Source of the DNA: Dryomyza anilis
Taxonomy: Eukaryota; Arthropoda; Insecta; Diptera; Dryomyzidae
Direction of reading: 5' to 3'
NCBI GenBank assembly: GCA_951804985.1
Contig: OX638130.1
Location: forward strand, 86,399,069-86,463,068
DNA: 64,000 nucleotides
Under the pieces are notes generated by a model that worked only from the letters and a program-made list of their open reading frames with translations, had not been told where the DNA came from and ran no database searches. A program made the translations under genes and the position numbers. This document shows positions 48,672 to 64,000 of the stretch, in pieces; the stretch's first letter is position 1; the number at the start of each line of letters is the position of its first letter.

Positions 48672-48912
48672 AATTGTGTATATATAACAAAAATGTTAAT
48701 CAATGCAATTAATTTTTAATTTAAGCTCAGCCAATGAAACTTTTATTTGTATTGAATTCGAAATAATGGGAAATCGATAATTGAAGAAAATTTAACAACT
48801 TTTTTATTAAATATAAATTAAAGTTGTTATATATATTAAATGTTTTATTGAGAATTAAATTATCATAAATTAATTAATTATAACAACAATTAAAAATTTA
48901 TTTCGATCGACA
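48672..48912 (+). repeat. Dispersed repeat shared with 59286-59533 (left part)
   Basis: The blocks ACAAAAATGTTAATCAAT, AAGTTGTTATAT and CAATTAAAAATTT occur in the same order and spacing in both places. A second shared part is at 49195-49340 against 60035-60175 (AAAAAATGTGT(G)AATACAATTAA). The sequence between the two parts differs, so these are two diverged copies of one larger element flanking unlike DNA. No coding capacity. Confidence 0.6.
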
Positions 48913-49340
48913 CGTTTTTAATAGAAATATTTAATTTAGTAAAACCAATTAAAAATTGTTTTACATAGAAATCAGTTTTAATTGGATTAAATATATTCAG
49001 GCCATTTATTTAGAATCTCCTGCGTCGTTATCGATTTACGAATTTGCAGAATCCAATATTGGCTACATCGCTCCCAATATTCTGCGAATTCATCGGTATT
49101 GCGAAAGTATTAACACAAAGCAAAATGAAATAACACAAGAAAATCCCAGAGTTGCATTTTTAAAAAATAAATTAATCAAAAGAAACAAATAATAGTTGTA
49201 AATTATAAATAACATTTATCATTTAATTGTATTCACGTGATATTAAATTTATTCCTGTTGATATTTTTAATAAAAAATGTGTGAATACAATTAAATAATT
49301 AGTAAATAAATTCATATTTTTTAACTGGAATACGTTTTTG

Positions 49341-50550
49341 TATTTTATTTATATCAATTTTTACGCACAATATTTTATTTTGCTGAATTTTTATGTATAA
49401 ATGTGCAAGTGAATGTGTTTTTGTTTATTTTTGGTAACAGTAGTAGCAGCAAAATACAACACTCATAGTTGCCAGTTAAATTTATAAGATATTTATAAAA
49501 TTTAAATTTATAAAATAAAAAATAATACAATAGTATAATATTAAAAATACAAATGGTCTTTTGTTGTCAATAATACACATTTTATTATTTTCAAAAATTG
49601 TTAAATTTTGTGGAATTTTTCGCGTTATTTTTTTATCTGTGATATTTTTTTTTATTTGCGTGTGATATTTTGTGGTATTTTTAAATGGCAAAGGTATTTT
49701 TTATTGAAAAAATACCACATTCTCAGAAATTTATTGTTATTTCCGACAATATTGTAACAATCTTGATGTTCAAAATAGATCTCATGATCAGATTGTCAAT
49801 ATATTGTCGACTCGACATTTAGATTGTTAATATTTAAAATGTCATGAGATTGTTGGTGATAACAATCGAAATTGTCATTTTTAAAAACAATTTAATTAAC
49901 AGCTTAAAAATGTAATTGCAAAATCCAAAATACGATTGTACATTAATAATTTATTATTTAATTAATGTACATAGATTGAATATCACTAAGCCAAATACGT
50001 GAGTACGGCAATGGCTTATTAAAAAGATACATCTTCTAGTTGTTGTCAAAAATAGGTAGCGACAGATGAAATCTTGCAGATGCATTTCATTTATGTAAAG
50101 TATTCCTCTTGAGGCTTCTGGTTGTTGAATCGCTCTGCAAAACACAATTATTAATAAATTATATTAATTTTAAAAATATTTCTCTCTTTTTCTTGATGTT
50201 TAAAAATTTATAAACACGTTCAAAATAATTAATTGACTACTACGCCGATGCCAGAATACGGAGGTGGCACACATTCACATATTTTTGAAATGTCAAACTC
50301 ATATTGTTAAAATGTAACAATATAATTTGGTAAGTGCAGTATTTTCTGTGGTATTTTTTGTTTTCTGGCGTGGCATATAGGTTTTCTGTGGCAGCAATAA
50401 CAACAGTGCTTTGCAAAAATAATTTTCGCTGAATGCACTCATCGATCACATGTTTTTGACAATTGATTGTTTTGGTTGTCGGTCGCCGTGCAGCATCATT
50501 TCGATCGAATCCTGAGCAAATTCGCATTTATTATTTATTTCGACTCAAGA
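49341..50550. other. Upstream region of TMEM126
   Basis: Mostly AT-rich; the last 100 bases before the ATG are less so (GGTCGCCGTGCAGCATC) and should hold the promoter and short leader. A frame of 95 residues on the minus strand (50240-50527) overlaps this promoter and shows no family resemblance. Confidence 0.35.
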
Positions 50551-51293
50551 ATGGCACTGTCACGCAACAGACCCGAAGAAATTCCACAGGATGCTGTGCG
50601 TATAACCGAGGAGCAAGCTCTGACCTATCAGTGGAAAATAATCACAGGCTGGGAAAACACCAACGATGTGTAAAAAGTGCCATCAATTTCAAAATTTGTT
50701 GCACAATTAACCGCAAATTTTATTTTTCTATTTGTAGATGGGCTCTGAAATATTCCTCTGGCATTTTGGGCTCTATTGCGGCAGCTACCGGCATCTTTGT
50801 CAACAATCATTATCGGACAAAACTGAAATTGGGTAACTTTGGCAAAATGTCCACTTATCTGCCTATTGTCGTAATACCGGCAATGTTTACAGTGCTGTCA
50901 CATAAAATGTTTGTGCAACGATCGCTGCTGCTCGATCCTCTGGGCGAATGTCCGTTGTGTGAACAAATGCGTGCGGCAAGCTTTCAATCTGGTTTGGGTG
51001 TAATTTATCCAACAATATTGGCACCTATGGCTGCCTTTATGTTTGCCACACGTCATTACACCTACCGACTGCCGTCGATCACTGAGAAACCGCTGGAGGT
51101 GCTGCAGTTGTGGCGCAAAATGACACGACCCATAGTGCCTGCATTGGGTCTAATGATAGCTGGTCAGGGTCTGATTGCAATGTACTTAACGTTTAAGGAG
51201 GCCGAGCAGAGTTTACTGGTGCAGCTGCAAATGAAACAGCTGGAACGGAAATTGGAGCAGCAGGCAGGTGATGAGGAGCTATTGTTGAATTAA
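50551..51293 (+). CDS. TMEM126 family mitochondrial membrane protein
   Basis: Two exons, 50551-50669 and 50738-51293, joined by a 68-bp intron with GTAAAA donor and TTTGTAG acceptor, encode 224 residues. The splice falls inside the codon for Val40 (GT plus A); without splicing the frame stops at 50671. Vertebrate TMEM126A/B are about 195-230 residues, lie in the mitochondrial inner membrane and take part in complex I assembly. Hydrophobic segments lie near 43-62, 79-96, 122-144 and 171-191. Family-like features are the Glu-Cys-x-x-Cys element at 110-114, the following Gly-x-x-Tyr-Pro segment (127-131) and Leu-Pro-(x)n-Leu-x-Leu-Trp-Arg-Lys (151-167), matching the order in human TMEM126A. A charged, Gln-rich, probably helical tail follows 192. 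The ATG at 50551 was chosen because an upstream in-frame reading adds residues unlike the family. The gene is divergent from ZNRF and convergent with AMMECR1. Confidence 0.9.
50670..50737 (+). other. Intron of the TMEM126 gene
   Basis: GT at 50670 and AG at 50736-50737, preceded by a T-rich tract. An alternative GT at 50668 would put the downstream exon out of frame, so the second GT is preferred. At 68 bp it has the typical size of fly short introns. Confidence 0.85.
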
Positions 51294-51354
51294 GTTTGAA
51301 ATAGTTTTTTTTTATTACAATTTTCTTTGTAGGTTCATAAAAAATACATAGTTG

Positions 51355-51360
51355 AATAAA
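51355..51360 (+). terminator. Polyadenylation signal of the TMEM126 gene
   Basis: AATAAA lies 62 bases after the TAA stop, the first match after the coding sequence; a further AATAAA lies near 51435. The cleavage site itself cannot be seen. Confidence 0.55.
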
Positions 51361-52959
51361 ATTTAAATTGTTATTTGTTGTTTAAATTATTTTAATTATT
51401 TATAAAAGTAATAAGTAATTTATGTAAAATCACGAATAAATATGCAAAAAACAAATACAAAAATCTACATTTTTTATTTTACTAACATTCATAAAAATAT
51501 TTTTGAAATTGTGGTATTAGAATACATGATGTTTCCGATCAAAAGCCTGAATCACATGATTGAATAAACTTTATATACAACTTTAATTCAAAATGGTAAA
51601 AAAAATAAAAACATCCGAGTTTGGATACAGATATCTTCAAAAGTAATCGAATAATTGGCATTCCTATTTATTTTAAATTTTGTATAGACAATTAGAAGTA
51701 AAATTGTGTTTTTTATATTTGGCAAAATTAATTATGTAAAGCTCTGCATTTATTTTTACATTCTAAAGTGTCTGGAAAAATAACTGAAATTATGATTTAA
51801 ATTTTCTGGAAAACGTCACTTAGTAGATAAAAATGGAGTATGCAGTCAGAATCAGCAACTTTCAATTATATAGAAATGATATATGAAAGGAACAAATAAA
51901 CAATATTTGTCCTTGAGTAATGGAATTATTTGGTAAAATAAAACTTTGCATTGAAATTGAAATATTTTTCGAAAATTAAAGTACCTTCCTAAAATAAAAT
52001 ATATTTAAAAAAACACATTCAGTTATTAGCGCCGACTGGCATTTCTTTAATTTCATTAATAGAATATAATTTGTTTGTTTTTTTTTATTTATTTTAATAT
52101 ATATTAACTAAATTTATAGATTTGCATACGATGTATTGTTTGTTTTTGTTTTGTTGTTGTTGTTTGTTTGTATATTGTTTTTATTATTTGTTCATCTTGT
52201 TGCTATTTTGCTATTAATTTAATTAAACATTTAATTAAAATTTGAATTAAATTATTATTTATATTCAGCGCCACCAAAACACTTTAATTAGTATTAACTT
52301 TTATTTATTGTTTGCATACATTTAATTGTTTTGTAATTGTTGTTTGTTTTTTCTATTTCTATTTTGAATTAGTTTTTTTTTTAATTATTTTGTTTTTTTT
52401 TTATATAATGAACACCTTGCAAGGCAACAATTAAAATGAAAATAAATTCAGCAAGTGAATTAAATTGCAAAAACAAAATATTGTTGTAAATTTTGCCTGC
52501 CTACAAAACAAATGATTAATTTGTTTTATTATTTAATATTTTTTTTATTAAAATTATTAATTAGTTAATAAAATATAAATGTAGTTAATAAAAACTATTT
52601 GAATAAAGAATGAAAATAAAAAGAAAAAATTAAAAAAATCTTACAAACAATTTACTTATTGTTGTAGTGTCAGCTGCGGTGTGGTGGTGTGGCATGAATG
52701 TTTTAAAATTTTAATTAAAAAGAAAAACAGCAGCGTTGCGCGCCTAATAGCTTAAAATTACTTTTGCACTCAATATTGTAAAATTTGCCATTTTTCTCGT
52801 TTTGTGTGTTTTTTTTTTTAGTACAATTTGGAAAACACGATTTTATGTGGTTGGTTTTATTCTTGTTCTATTGTTGCTGACTACGTTGTACTATGTCAAA
52901 CAAAAGAAAAACAAGATCAACACGTCGTCGTTGCTTTAAAAAGAATTGTAATAATAATA
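51361..52959. other. Convergent intergenic region between TMEM126 and AMMECR1
   Basis: Very AT-rich, with poly-T and TTTTGTTG runs at 52070-52400. The stretch 51740-51910 read on the minus strand is a diverged third copy of the repeat at 27461 and 42775 (shared block TGCTGATTYTGACTGCATAC). The right part probably includes the AMMECR1 3' UTR. Confidence 0.45.
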
Positions 52960-53100
52960 GTAATAATAACAACAACGAGACTTGTAATGACTGCAGTTGT
53001 TTTTGCTGCTGTTGCTACTACTGTTCTTGCTGTTGCTGTTGTTGTTTTTATTGTTTTTGCTGCTACTGTTCTGTTGCTGTTGCTGCTGCTCCTGTTGGTC
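52960..53100. repeat. Triplet-rich tract in the probable AMMECR1 3' UTR
   Basis: Irregular (CTG), (TTG) and (CTA) triplets run across this stretch, giving Cys-, Ala- or Val-rich readings on the plus strand that are composition artefacts. It lies just beyond the AMMECR1 stop and is probably transcribed as 3' UTR (CAG/CAA-rich on the mRNA strand). Confidence 0.6.
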
Positions 53101-53118
53101 TTGTGATTTTTGTAGTTG

Positions 53119-58492
<5,374 letters not shown>

Positions 58493-59285
58493 GATGTTGT
58501 TGCTGTTGCCGTTGGCCGTACCAAGTGCTATTTTGTTTTTACTGCGCGGACGTTGTCGACGTTTTGGGCTGCTGCTGTAGCTGCTGCTGAGTTTCAGTTG
58601 CTTTGATTGAGACGTGTTTATGCGTTTGCTGTGTGCGGTTTAACGTACGAATTGAGGAGGTGGCTTTTGTTTGAAAAACTCAATAGTTTTAGAATTTTTA
58701 AAACTTGCTTAAAAATTTTCTGCTTCTAATTGGCATGAGAATCTCCTGGTAATTTTGTGATTTTATTAGGCGCTACTCTAGTTCTTAGGTTTAGTAAATA
58801 CAGCTACGTCTGTATTTTCAGTTGATTTATTTGTGGTTTTTCTTTTTTTGTATATTAATGGCAGTGCGTAATGAGTTCTTTTTGTTGTTGTTTGGAGTGA
58901 ATGCAGTAGGTTGTTCTTGTCCTTGTTCAATCATTAACGCTTCCACTGATGCAGTACTGAAATTTAAAAATTTAGATAATGCGTTTCAAATTGTAATATT
59001 TGAGAAAAACAAATATTTGGAAATTTACGTTGGTCATAAAGTAGCTGTTTAATTTTAATTGCAGTACTTTACAAAATTTGCTAATGCCTGTCATTTCTAT
59101 TTTGTTTCAGAATGGAAAAAACCGTTTTTTCTTCCAATTGCAATCGATATTACAGAATCTTTTCACTTTTTAGACTCTCTGGTTTATCCAAATTCTGTTA
59201 CTTTACTCAGAACAAAACGTTCGGAACGCATTCTACTTATTCTGAATTCAATCTTAGAATACATGTCCCACACAGAAGAAAAAAT

Positions 59286-60175
59286 AGTGTGTAAATATAA
59301 CAAAAATGTTAATCAATCTAATTAATTTTTTTTTGAAACTAAGCCGATGTAACTTTTAGTAGCATTGAATTCCATATTCGTAATTATGAGAATATGTTAA
59401 TTGGAGAAACTTTAATTAATTTTTTTGTCATATTGATATTAAAGTTGTTATATGTATTATATTTTTTATTGGAAATTTTTGAATCATTAATTAATTAATT
59501 AATTAGTAACATCAATTAAAAATTTCATTCGATAGAAATTGAATCAATTAAATATTTTGTTAAATTAAATAAAATATTTGTCGAATAGAAACATGCAAAT
59601 AAAAATAATTTTATTCAATATATAACATAAAATGAATATTCAATAAGTATTTATACTTTTTGATATGCTTTGTAAAATTCTTTCAACCTAACGAATTTTT
59701 TACCGAAGTCAGTTTTCACAACTTCCACAGGTGGGCCAATTAATTGAGTCAAGTAAAATTTGATATTCGTTTTTTAATGATTCAATATGCAACAAAACGA
59801 GCATCATAAGCTGTTTGTTCAAATTCTTGATAGCAAAAATAAATTGAGCCATTTAATAACATAACATACACTAAATAATGCAATATCCTGTTTTAAAATA
59901 GCAACGTAGAAGAAAATAATGTTAGAAGAAACTGAACGACGCAAGAGACGCACACACAAAAAAACAAAATGAAATCCAGAAGAAAAAAACAGTGTTGCAA
60001 GTTAAGAAAATTAATAAATCAAAAGTAACAAATAAAAGTAGTTAATACTATTAAAGATTTAGTTGTATTGAAATTATATTAAATTAATTCCTATTAATAT
60101 TTTAATTAAAAAATGTGTAAATACAATTAATTAATTAGTAAATACATTCATATTTTTAATTGGAATACGATTTTG
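59286..60175 (+). repeat. Second copy of the 48672-49340 repeat
   Basis: See 48672. The left part aligns at 59286-59533 and the right part at 60035-60175. The interior (59640-60000) is unique. It lies about 10.6 kb right of the first copy, in the same orientation. Confidence 0.55.
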
Positions 60176-60876
60176 TTTGCTATTAAAATCAATTGTTATA
60201 TATACGTACAATATTTTTTTCTGTGCAGACAAAATAAACGACAAATAACAGGCGTCAACAGGATAAGAGGCGTCAACAAGAAAAGCAGCAGCTTTCATGC
60301 TGGAAATCAACGGACTATCGGCAGGTTTCCGGCACTCATAGGCGGAATTTGTAGCAATACCTGTCTGTTGTCCTAGAACAAAACGACAGACAGCATCCTA
60401 ACGGCAAGTTTCAAAATTGTTTTTTTTCTAGCGTCGATTGCGTGAGACAGGCTGCCTTTCTATTCCTAAAATCTGCCGTGTGGCAACTATTATCATTTAT
60501 CTGCCGACAACTCCCTTTCGATATTCTGCCAAAAACCTAATACAGGGCAGCCTATTTGAAATAGAATTCCAAAAACATTCCATAAATCTATTATGGTATG
60601 TACAGGCTGGAATTTTTATTTTTATTATAATTTTTGAAAGTTTTTATTATAGTTATGAGGATATATCGTCATTATCATGCCAAAGGGATGGACGAATGTG
60701 TAAATTTTAACATTTGCGTTTTTTTTTACATTTTTGAATGTAGTTTTTCCTCAAGTATACTGTGCCAAAATCGTGTGTGGTTTTGTTGGATATTTCTAGC
60801 CACAAAAGACAACACCAAAAGGTCGAATTCGAAAAATTGAAAATGTTGTCATGCCAAAAGGGCGAATCCTTTCGTT

Positions 60877-61130
60877 TTTTTGCCATAACTTTTTATTGGT
60901 ATAAGATAAAATATTGGTGTAAAGGCACTAATTGTTTGTTTTAAAAGCAACTATCGATTCGCATTATTATTTTAAAATATTTTTCGAATTTTGATCATTT
61001 GCAAGAAAAATTTTTGAAAATTATTTTTAAATTATAATGCCAATCGATAGGTGCTTCAAAATCAAACAATTTATGCCTTTACACCACTATTTTAAATTGC
61101 AGCAATAAAGAGTTATAGCTAAAAAAACTG
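60877..61130. mobile_element. Foldback with arms of about 125 bases
   Basis: 60877-61001 and 61005-61130 are reverse complements at about 80% by eye, sharing GGTGTAAAGGCA, AACTATCGATTCGCATTAT-like and TTTAAAATA blocks with almost no spacer. It lies right of duplicated CATGCCAAAGGG motifs (60677 and 60851). Confidence 0.7.
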
Positions 61131-61807
61131 TAAGTGGAACATTTTTTCATCCGAAAATAAAATATTAATTATCTGCGTGCCAACTCTTAGAGCTCTTCAA
61201 CTCAAAACTGTTTTACTTAGTGAGACCATGCACTCGTTTCTGGTATGCTTAAGGCGAAGATCGTTTTTGCGATATCCTGCGCATGGATGAACTGATTATG
61301 TCCATGTCTTTTGTAATAGAACAAACAGACTGCGATAAATTTCATCGTATTCGTCCTCTGACGCAGATTATGGTTCGATACGTGTTCACTAGACAGACAA
61401 TGGCTTTGTATGAAAGTTTTTTTGAAACAGTAATTTAATTTCCTAACAGATGACATATCCACTTTTTAAGTTTATTACTTTTGGAAGACGTTATTTCAAT
61501 TCAATTTTGAAACTGGCGGTTTGTATACCGAAACGCGAACTTTGAGGTCCCGGCAGGTTCATTTCTGATATTGGGATTTCACTGAAAATTTTCCACATCG
61601 ATTTTCTCATCAAATAGAGCACTTTTAGGGGTTTAACTTTTTCTCGATTTGAAATCATGAAAATCCATTGCCAGTCTAGTCACAGTCACATTTCGTTTAC
61701 TTTTACATATCTTTTGCAGAATATCGTTTTATTGTTCAGTTTATAAATCGCTCTCCGATTGCCGTGGTTTTAAATTGTTTATATCAAAATTTTGTATTTC
61801 TTTTAAA

Positions 61808-62330
61808 TCGTCGTTGTAGAACTAAAAGTCACCAAATTCATTTTTATGAAAATTTAAGATTGTTTCATATTATTAAAAAAAAAAAAATAATTTTTATTAA
61901 AACTTAAATTCGATCTTAAAATCGCAAAATGTTCAAAAAAAAAAATAGTTTAATCTAAATCAGGATCGCAAAGAACCGGAATCGAGACTGTTTTGATTTT
62001 TGAAACCGGAATCGGAACCGTTATTAAGAAAATGTGTGAAACCGGAATAGAAGCCCATATAATTTATGTTTTGGTTGGAACCGGAATCGCTTTTTAGAAC
62101 CGAAACCGATATTTCAAAGGATTTCAGTCGATATTTCAAAGGATTTTGTCAGGACCAGAAAGATCCGGAACCGACTTTTGGAACCGAAACCGATATTAAG
62201 AAAATGTGTGTAACCGGAATCGGAACTCTATTTTAAAAATCTTGAAACTTGAACCAAAATTTGAAATGGTTTTAGTCATGACCTCATAGAACGCGACCCG
62301 TCTCGATTTTTGGAACCTACGCAAACAGAA
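61808..62330 (+). repeat. GGAACCGGAATC-type repeat, copy 3
   Basis: Leader CGTCGTTGTAGAACTAAAAG with CATTTTTATGAAAAT, then from 61965 units such as GAAACCGGAATCGGAACCG and AAGAAAATGTGTGAAACCGG. Shorter related traces (AACCGAAACCG) occur near 8820-8890, 19060-19180 and 26750-26830. Confidence 0.7.
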
Positions 62331-63138
62331 AATTTATATGGAATATATGGAATTGTCTATATAAAATGTTCAAAATTAAAAAACAACAAATAAAAACTAC
62401 TTGATTAAATACATTAGAGTGTTTATTTCTCCAGTGATATTAACAATATTAGTAAACAATAAAAAACAGTAAACCAGACGTTGTTAGTCTAATTAAAAAC
62501 TAACGAGTGAACCAAGGATGACCGGTCACTCGTTATATTTTCGAAATAAATTGAAAAGTAATTTTCGTGCAGGGACGCAGTGTGTGGAGGAGACAGGCGG
62601 CTACTATTGGCCAATGGTTGCTCAGTGGCAAAAGAAAGAGTTGACTGATGATTGACAGACTGGTTGTTTTGTTTATAATTATTTTATATTTATTGTTCAT
62701 TTTTTATTTTGTTCTGTCTACTTTATTTGGTGGACGTTGCTTTTGTTTTGTGTACATATGGTTCGCGTATGCTTATCAGTGTTTTTTTTTTTTTGTAGCC
62801 TACGCTTCGTTGTTGTTGTTCACCGTTGCCGTTGCTCTATCAACAGCTTCGTCGTCTCTGTCTCCTGTTGTTGTTTTTGTTGGCATGTGTACTGTATACT
62901 TGGTGCGTTGGTGTAGGACATATATTGAAGCCAACAGAATTGCATCAACAGCAGCAGAAGCAAAAGGCGCTGCAATTATTTTAGGATCGAAGCAAAATGC
63001 GACGTCGCTACGTACTGCGTTGCGAACAGAGTTGAAGAAACTCTGAGGACTTGCAAACAAAGTAGAAACAGAATACTCAATCACACAGTGAAAGAAAACA
63101 TTTGAGGTTATTTTAAAAATTTTCTTTTTTCGACTTAC

Positions 63139-63252
63139 GTTCAATTTAGACAATTCTGATGCAGCGCCCAGCCACTCCTCAATTCGATGGAATTTTGTGT
63201 GTTTTTATTGATTTTTTAGCATTTTTCTTTTTTTGCTGCAAGTGCAACGACT
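63139..63252 (-). promoter_or_regulatory. Candidate first exon and promoter, perhaps of AMMECR1
   Basis: On the minus strand a TCAGTC initiator (positions 63254 to 63249, A at 63252) lies about 22-28 bases below an ATAAAAT box (63280-63274). It is followed by a 114-base leader with a five-codon upstream frame and a near-perfect donor GTAAGT starting at 63138. Direction and position fit a non-coding first exon for AMMECR1, whose first coding exon lies 4.6 kb downstream. The matching acceptor near 58.6 kb is weak, so the link is inference. Confidence 0.35.
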
Positions 63253-64000
63253 GACTTGACTACACTATAAAAAATTTTATTTTATTTTGCAAAAATCTAC
63301 GTCCGAATATCTACTGCTCCGTGCCGTGCCAACCAAAGGCAACAATGCGTCGCAGCCAAGTCGCCGAGTCCGTCCTCGTCTGTTTTATCTGTTGCCGTTG
63401 TTGCTGCTGTCGCTGCTGCTACAACTTTTGTTGCAATGCAGAAAAGTTGTGGCCCTGAAGTTGAAGTCGACGTCTGCTTTGTACGTTTGCAAAATTCTTA
63501 CACTACTTTTTATTTTATGCAACGTTTGCATGCACATCATCTGCTTAACACATTAAATTTTCGTTATTAATAAATTTGCTTGAATTTATCAGCTAAAATG
63601 CACAAGAACTGCGTCGGTTTCAAAATGATAGTGTGAAAAAATATTTCTTCAATTTCTTCACACGTCTGAAATATCCACACACACACACAAACTCGCACGA
63701 ACTGTTCACAATAGCGCATTGTCAATGACATTTTGACAGCTATGAATTTCCGCACACAGTTTGAGACGTACTGCAACATTACTGTGACTGTAGAACATTT
63801 TCATTTTTATACCAAACAAAAAATACAAAATATAATAAAAAAATACAGAAAATAAAAAATTTAACAAAGAAATATCATTTGGAAAAATTCAGTACACCAC
63901 ATGTGGTGCACGCTCCTAAAATTACTCAATTTTTAAAAATCCTATTTTCCAAAAAGTATTATATGAATGGGTGTATGCTGGGGCGTCAAATTTTTTATAT

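Larger units (their letters stand above)
58493..63138. other. Upstream region of AMMECR1, no coding exon seen
   Basis: AT-rich DNA. Apart from the repeats listed separately (59286-60175, 60669-61130, 61808-62330) I see only chance frames. The moderately GC-rich stretch at 60240-60480 is not recognisable. If the 63.1 kb exon belongs to AMMECR1, this is its first intron. Confidence 0.45.

Noticed and set aside
50240..50527. 95-residue minus-strand frame upstream of TMEM126
   Set aside because: Overlaps the TMEM126 promoter, no recognisable motif, no splice or start support.
62648..63153. 132-residue plus and 117-residue minus frames
   Set aside because: The plus frame is hydrophobic T-rich sequence. 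The minus frame reads through the consensus donor at 63138 and shows no family features.

Overview
The window is nuclear DNA from an AT-rich insect, most likely a higher fly (Diptera, Schizophora). The evidence is protein genes with short GT-AG introns (68 bp in one case), N-terminal low-complexity tracts typical of fly regulators (poly-Gln, poly-His, Gly/Ser), and dispersed repeats of dipteran type: mini-me-like (TA)n-core-(GTCY)n elements, jockey-like and RTE-like LINE remnants, and many small inverted-repeat elements. Genus and species cannot be read from the sequence.

Only the right quarter carries recognisable genes. Going right: (1) the first coding exon of a ZNRF-type RING E3 ubiquitin ligase on the minus strand (46857-47616), whose zinc-finger and RING exons were not found in the 46.8 kb to its left; (2) a complete two-exon TMEM126 homologue on the plus strand (50551-51293), a mitochondrial inner-membrane protein family linked to complex I assembly; (3) a complete four-exon AMMECR1 homologue on the minus strand (53119-58492), whose third intron has swallowed several transposon remnants. 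ZNRF and TMEM126 are divergent; TMEM126 and AMMECR1 are convergent. Nothing suggests that the three act in one pathway.

Positions 1-46800 show no convincing protein exon and may be one long ZNRF intron plus intergenic DNA. They hold a layered set of mobile and tandem repeats: a tRNA-derived SINE in two copies, one with a clear target-site duplication and an empty-site paralogue; a (TTTGATTA)n array of about 1.55 kb; a non-autonomous Helitron of 963 bp with intact TC and CTAG ends that carries a 15-bp minisatellite also found alone 31.6 kb away; and at least ten families of terminal-inverted-repeat (TIR) or foldback elements, several with two to four copies here. The densest cluster is 37.3-40.3 kb.

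I found no operon-like, defence-like or clearly new protein system. The most unusual content is structural: nested transposons, the Helitron with its shared minisatellite, and several TIR families whose superfamily I could not assign.
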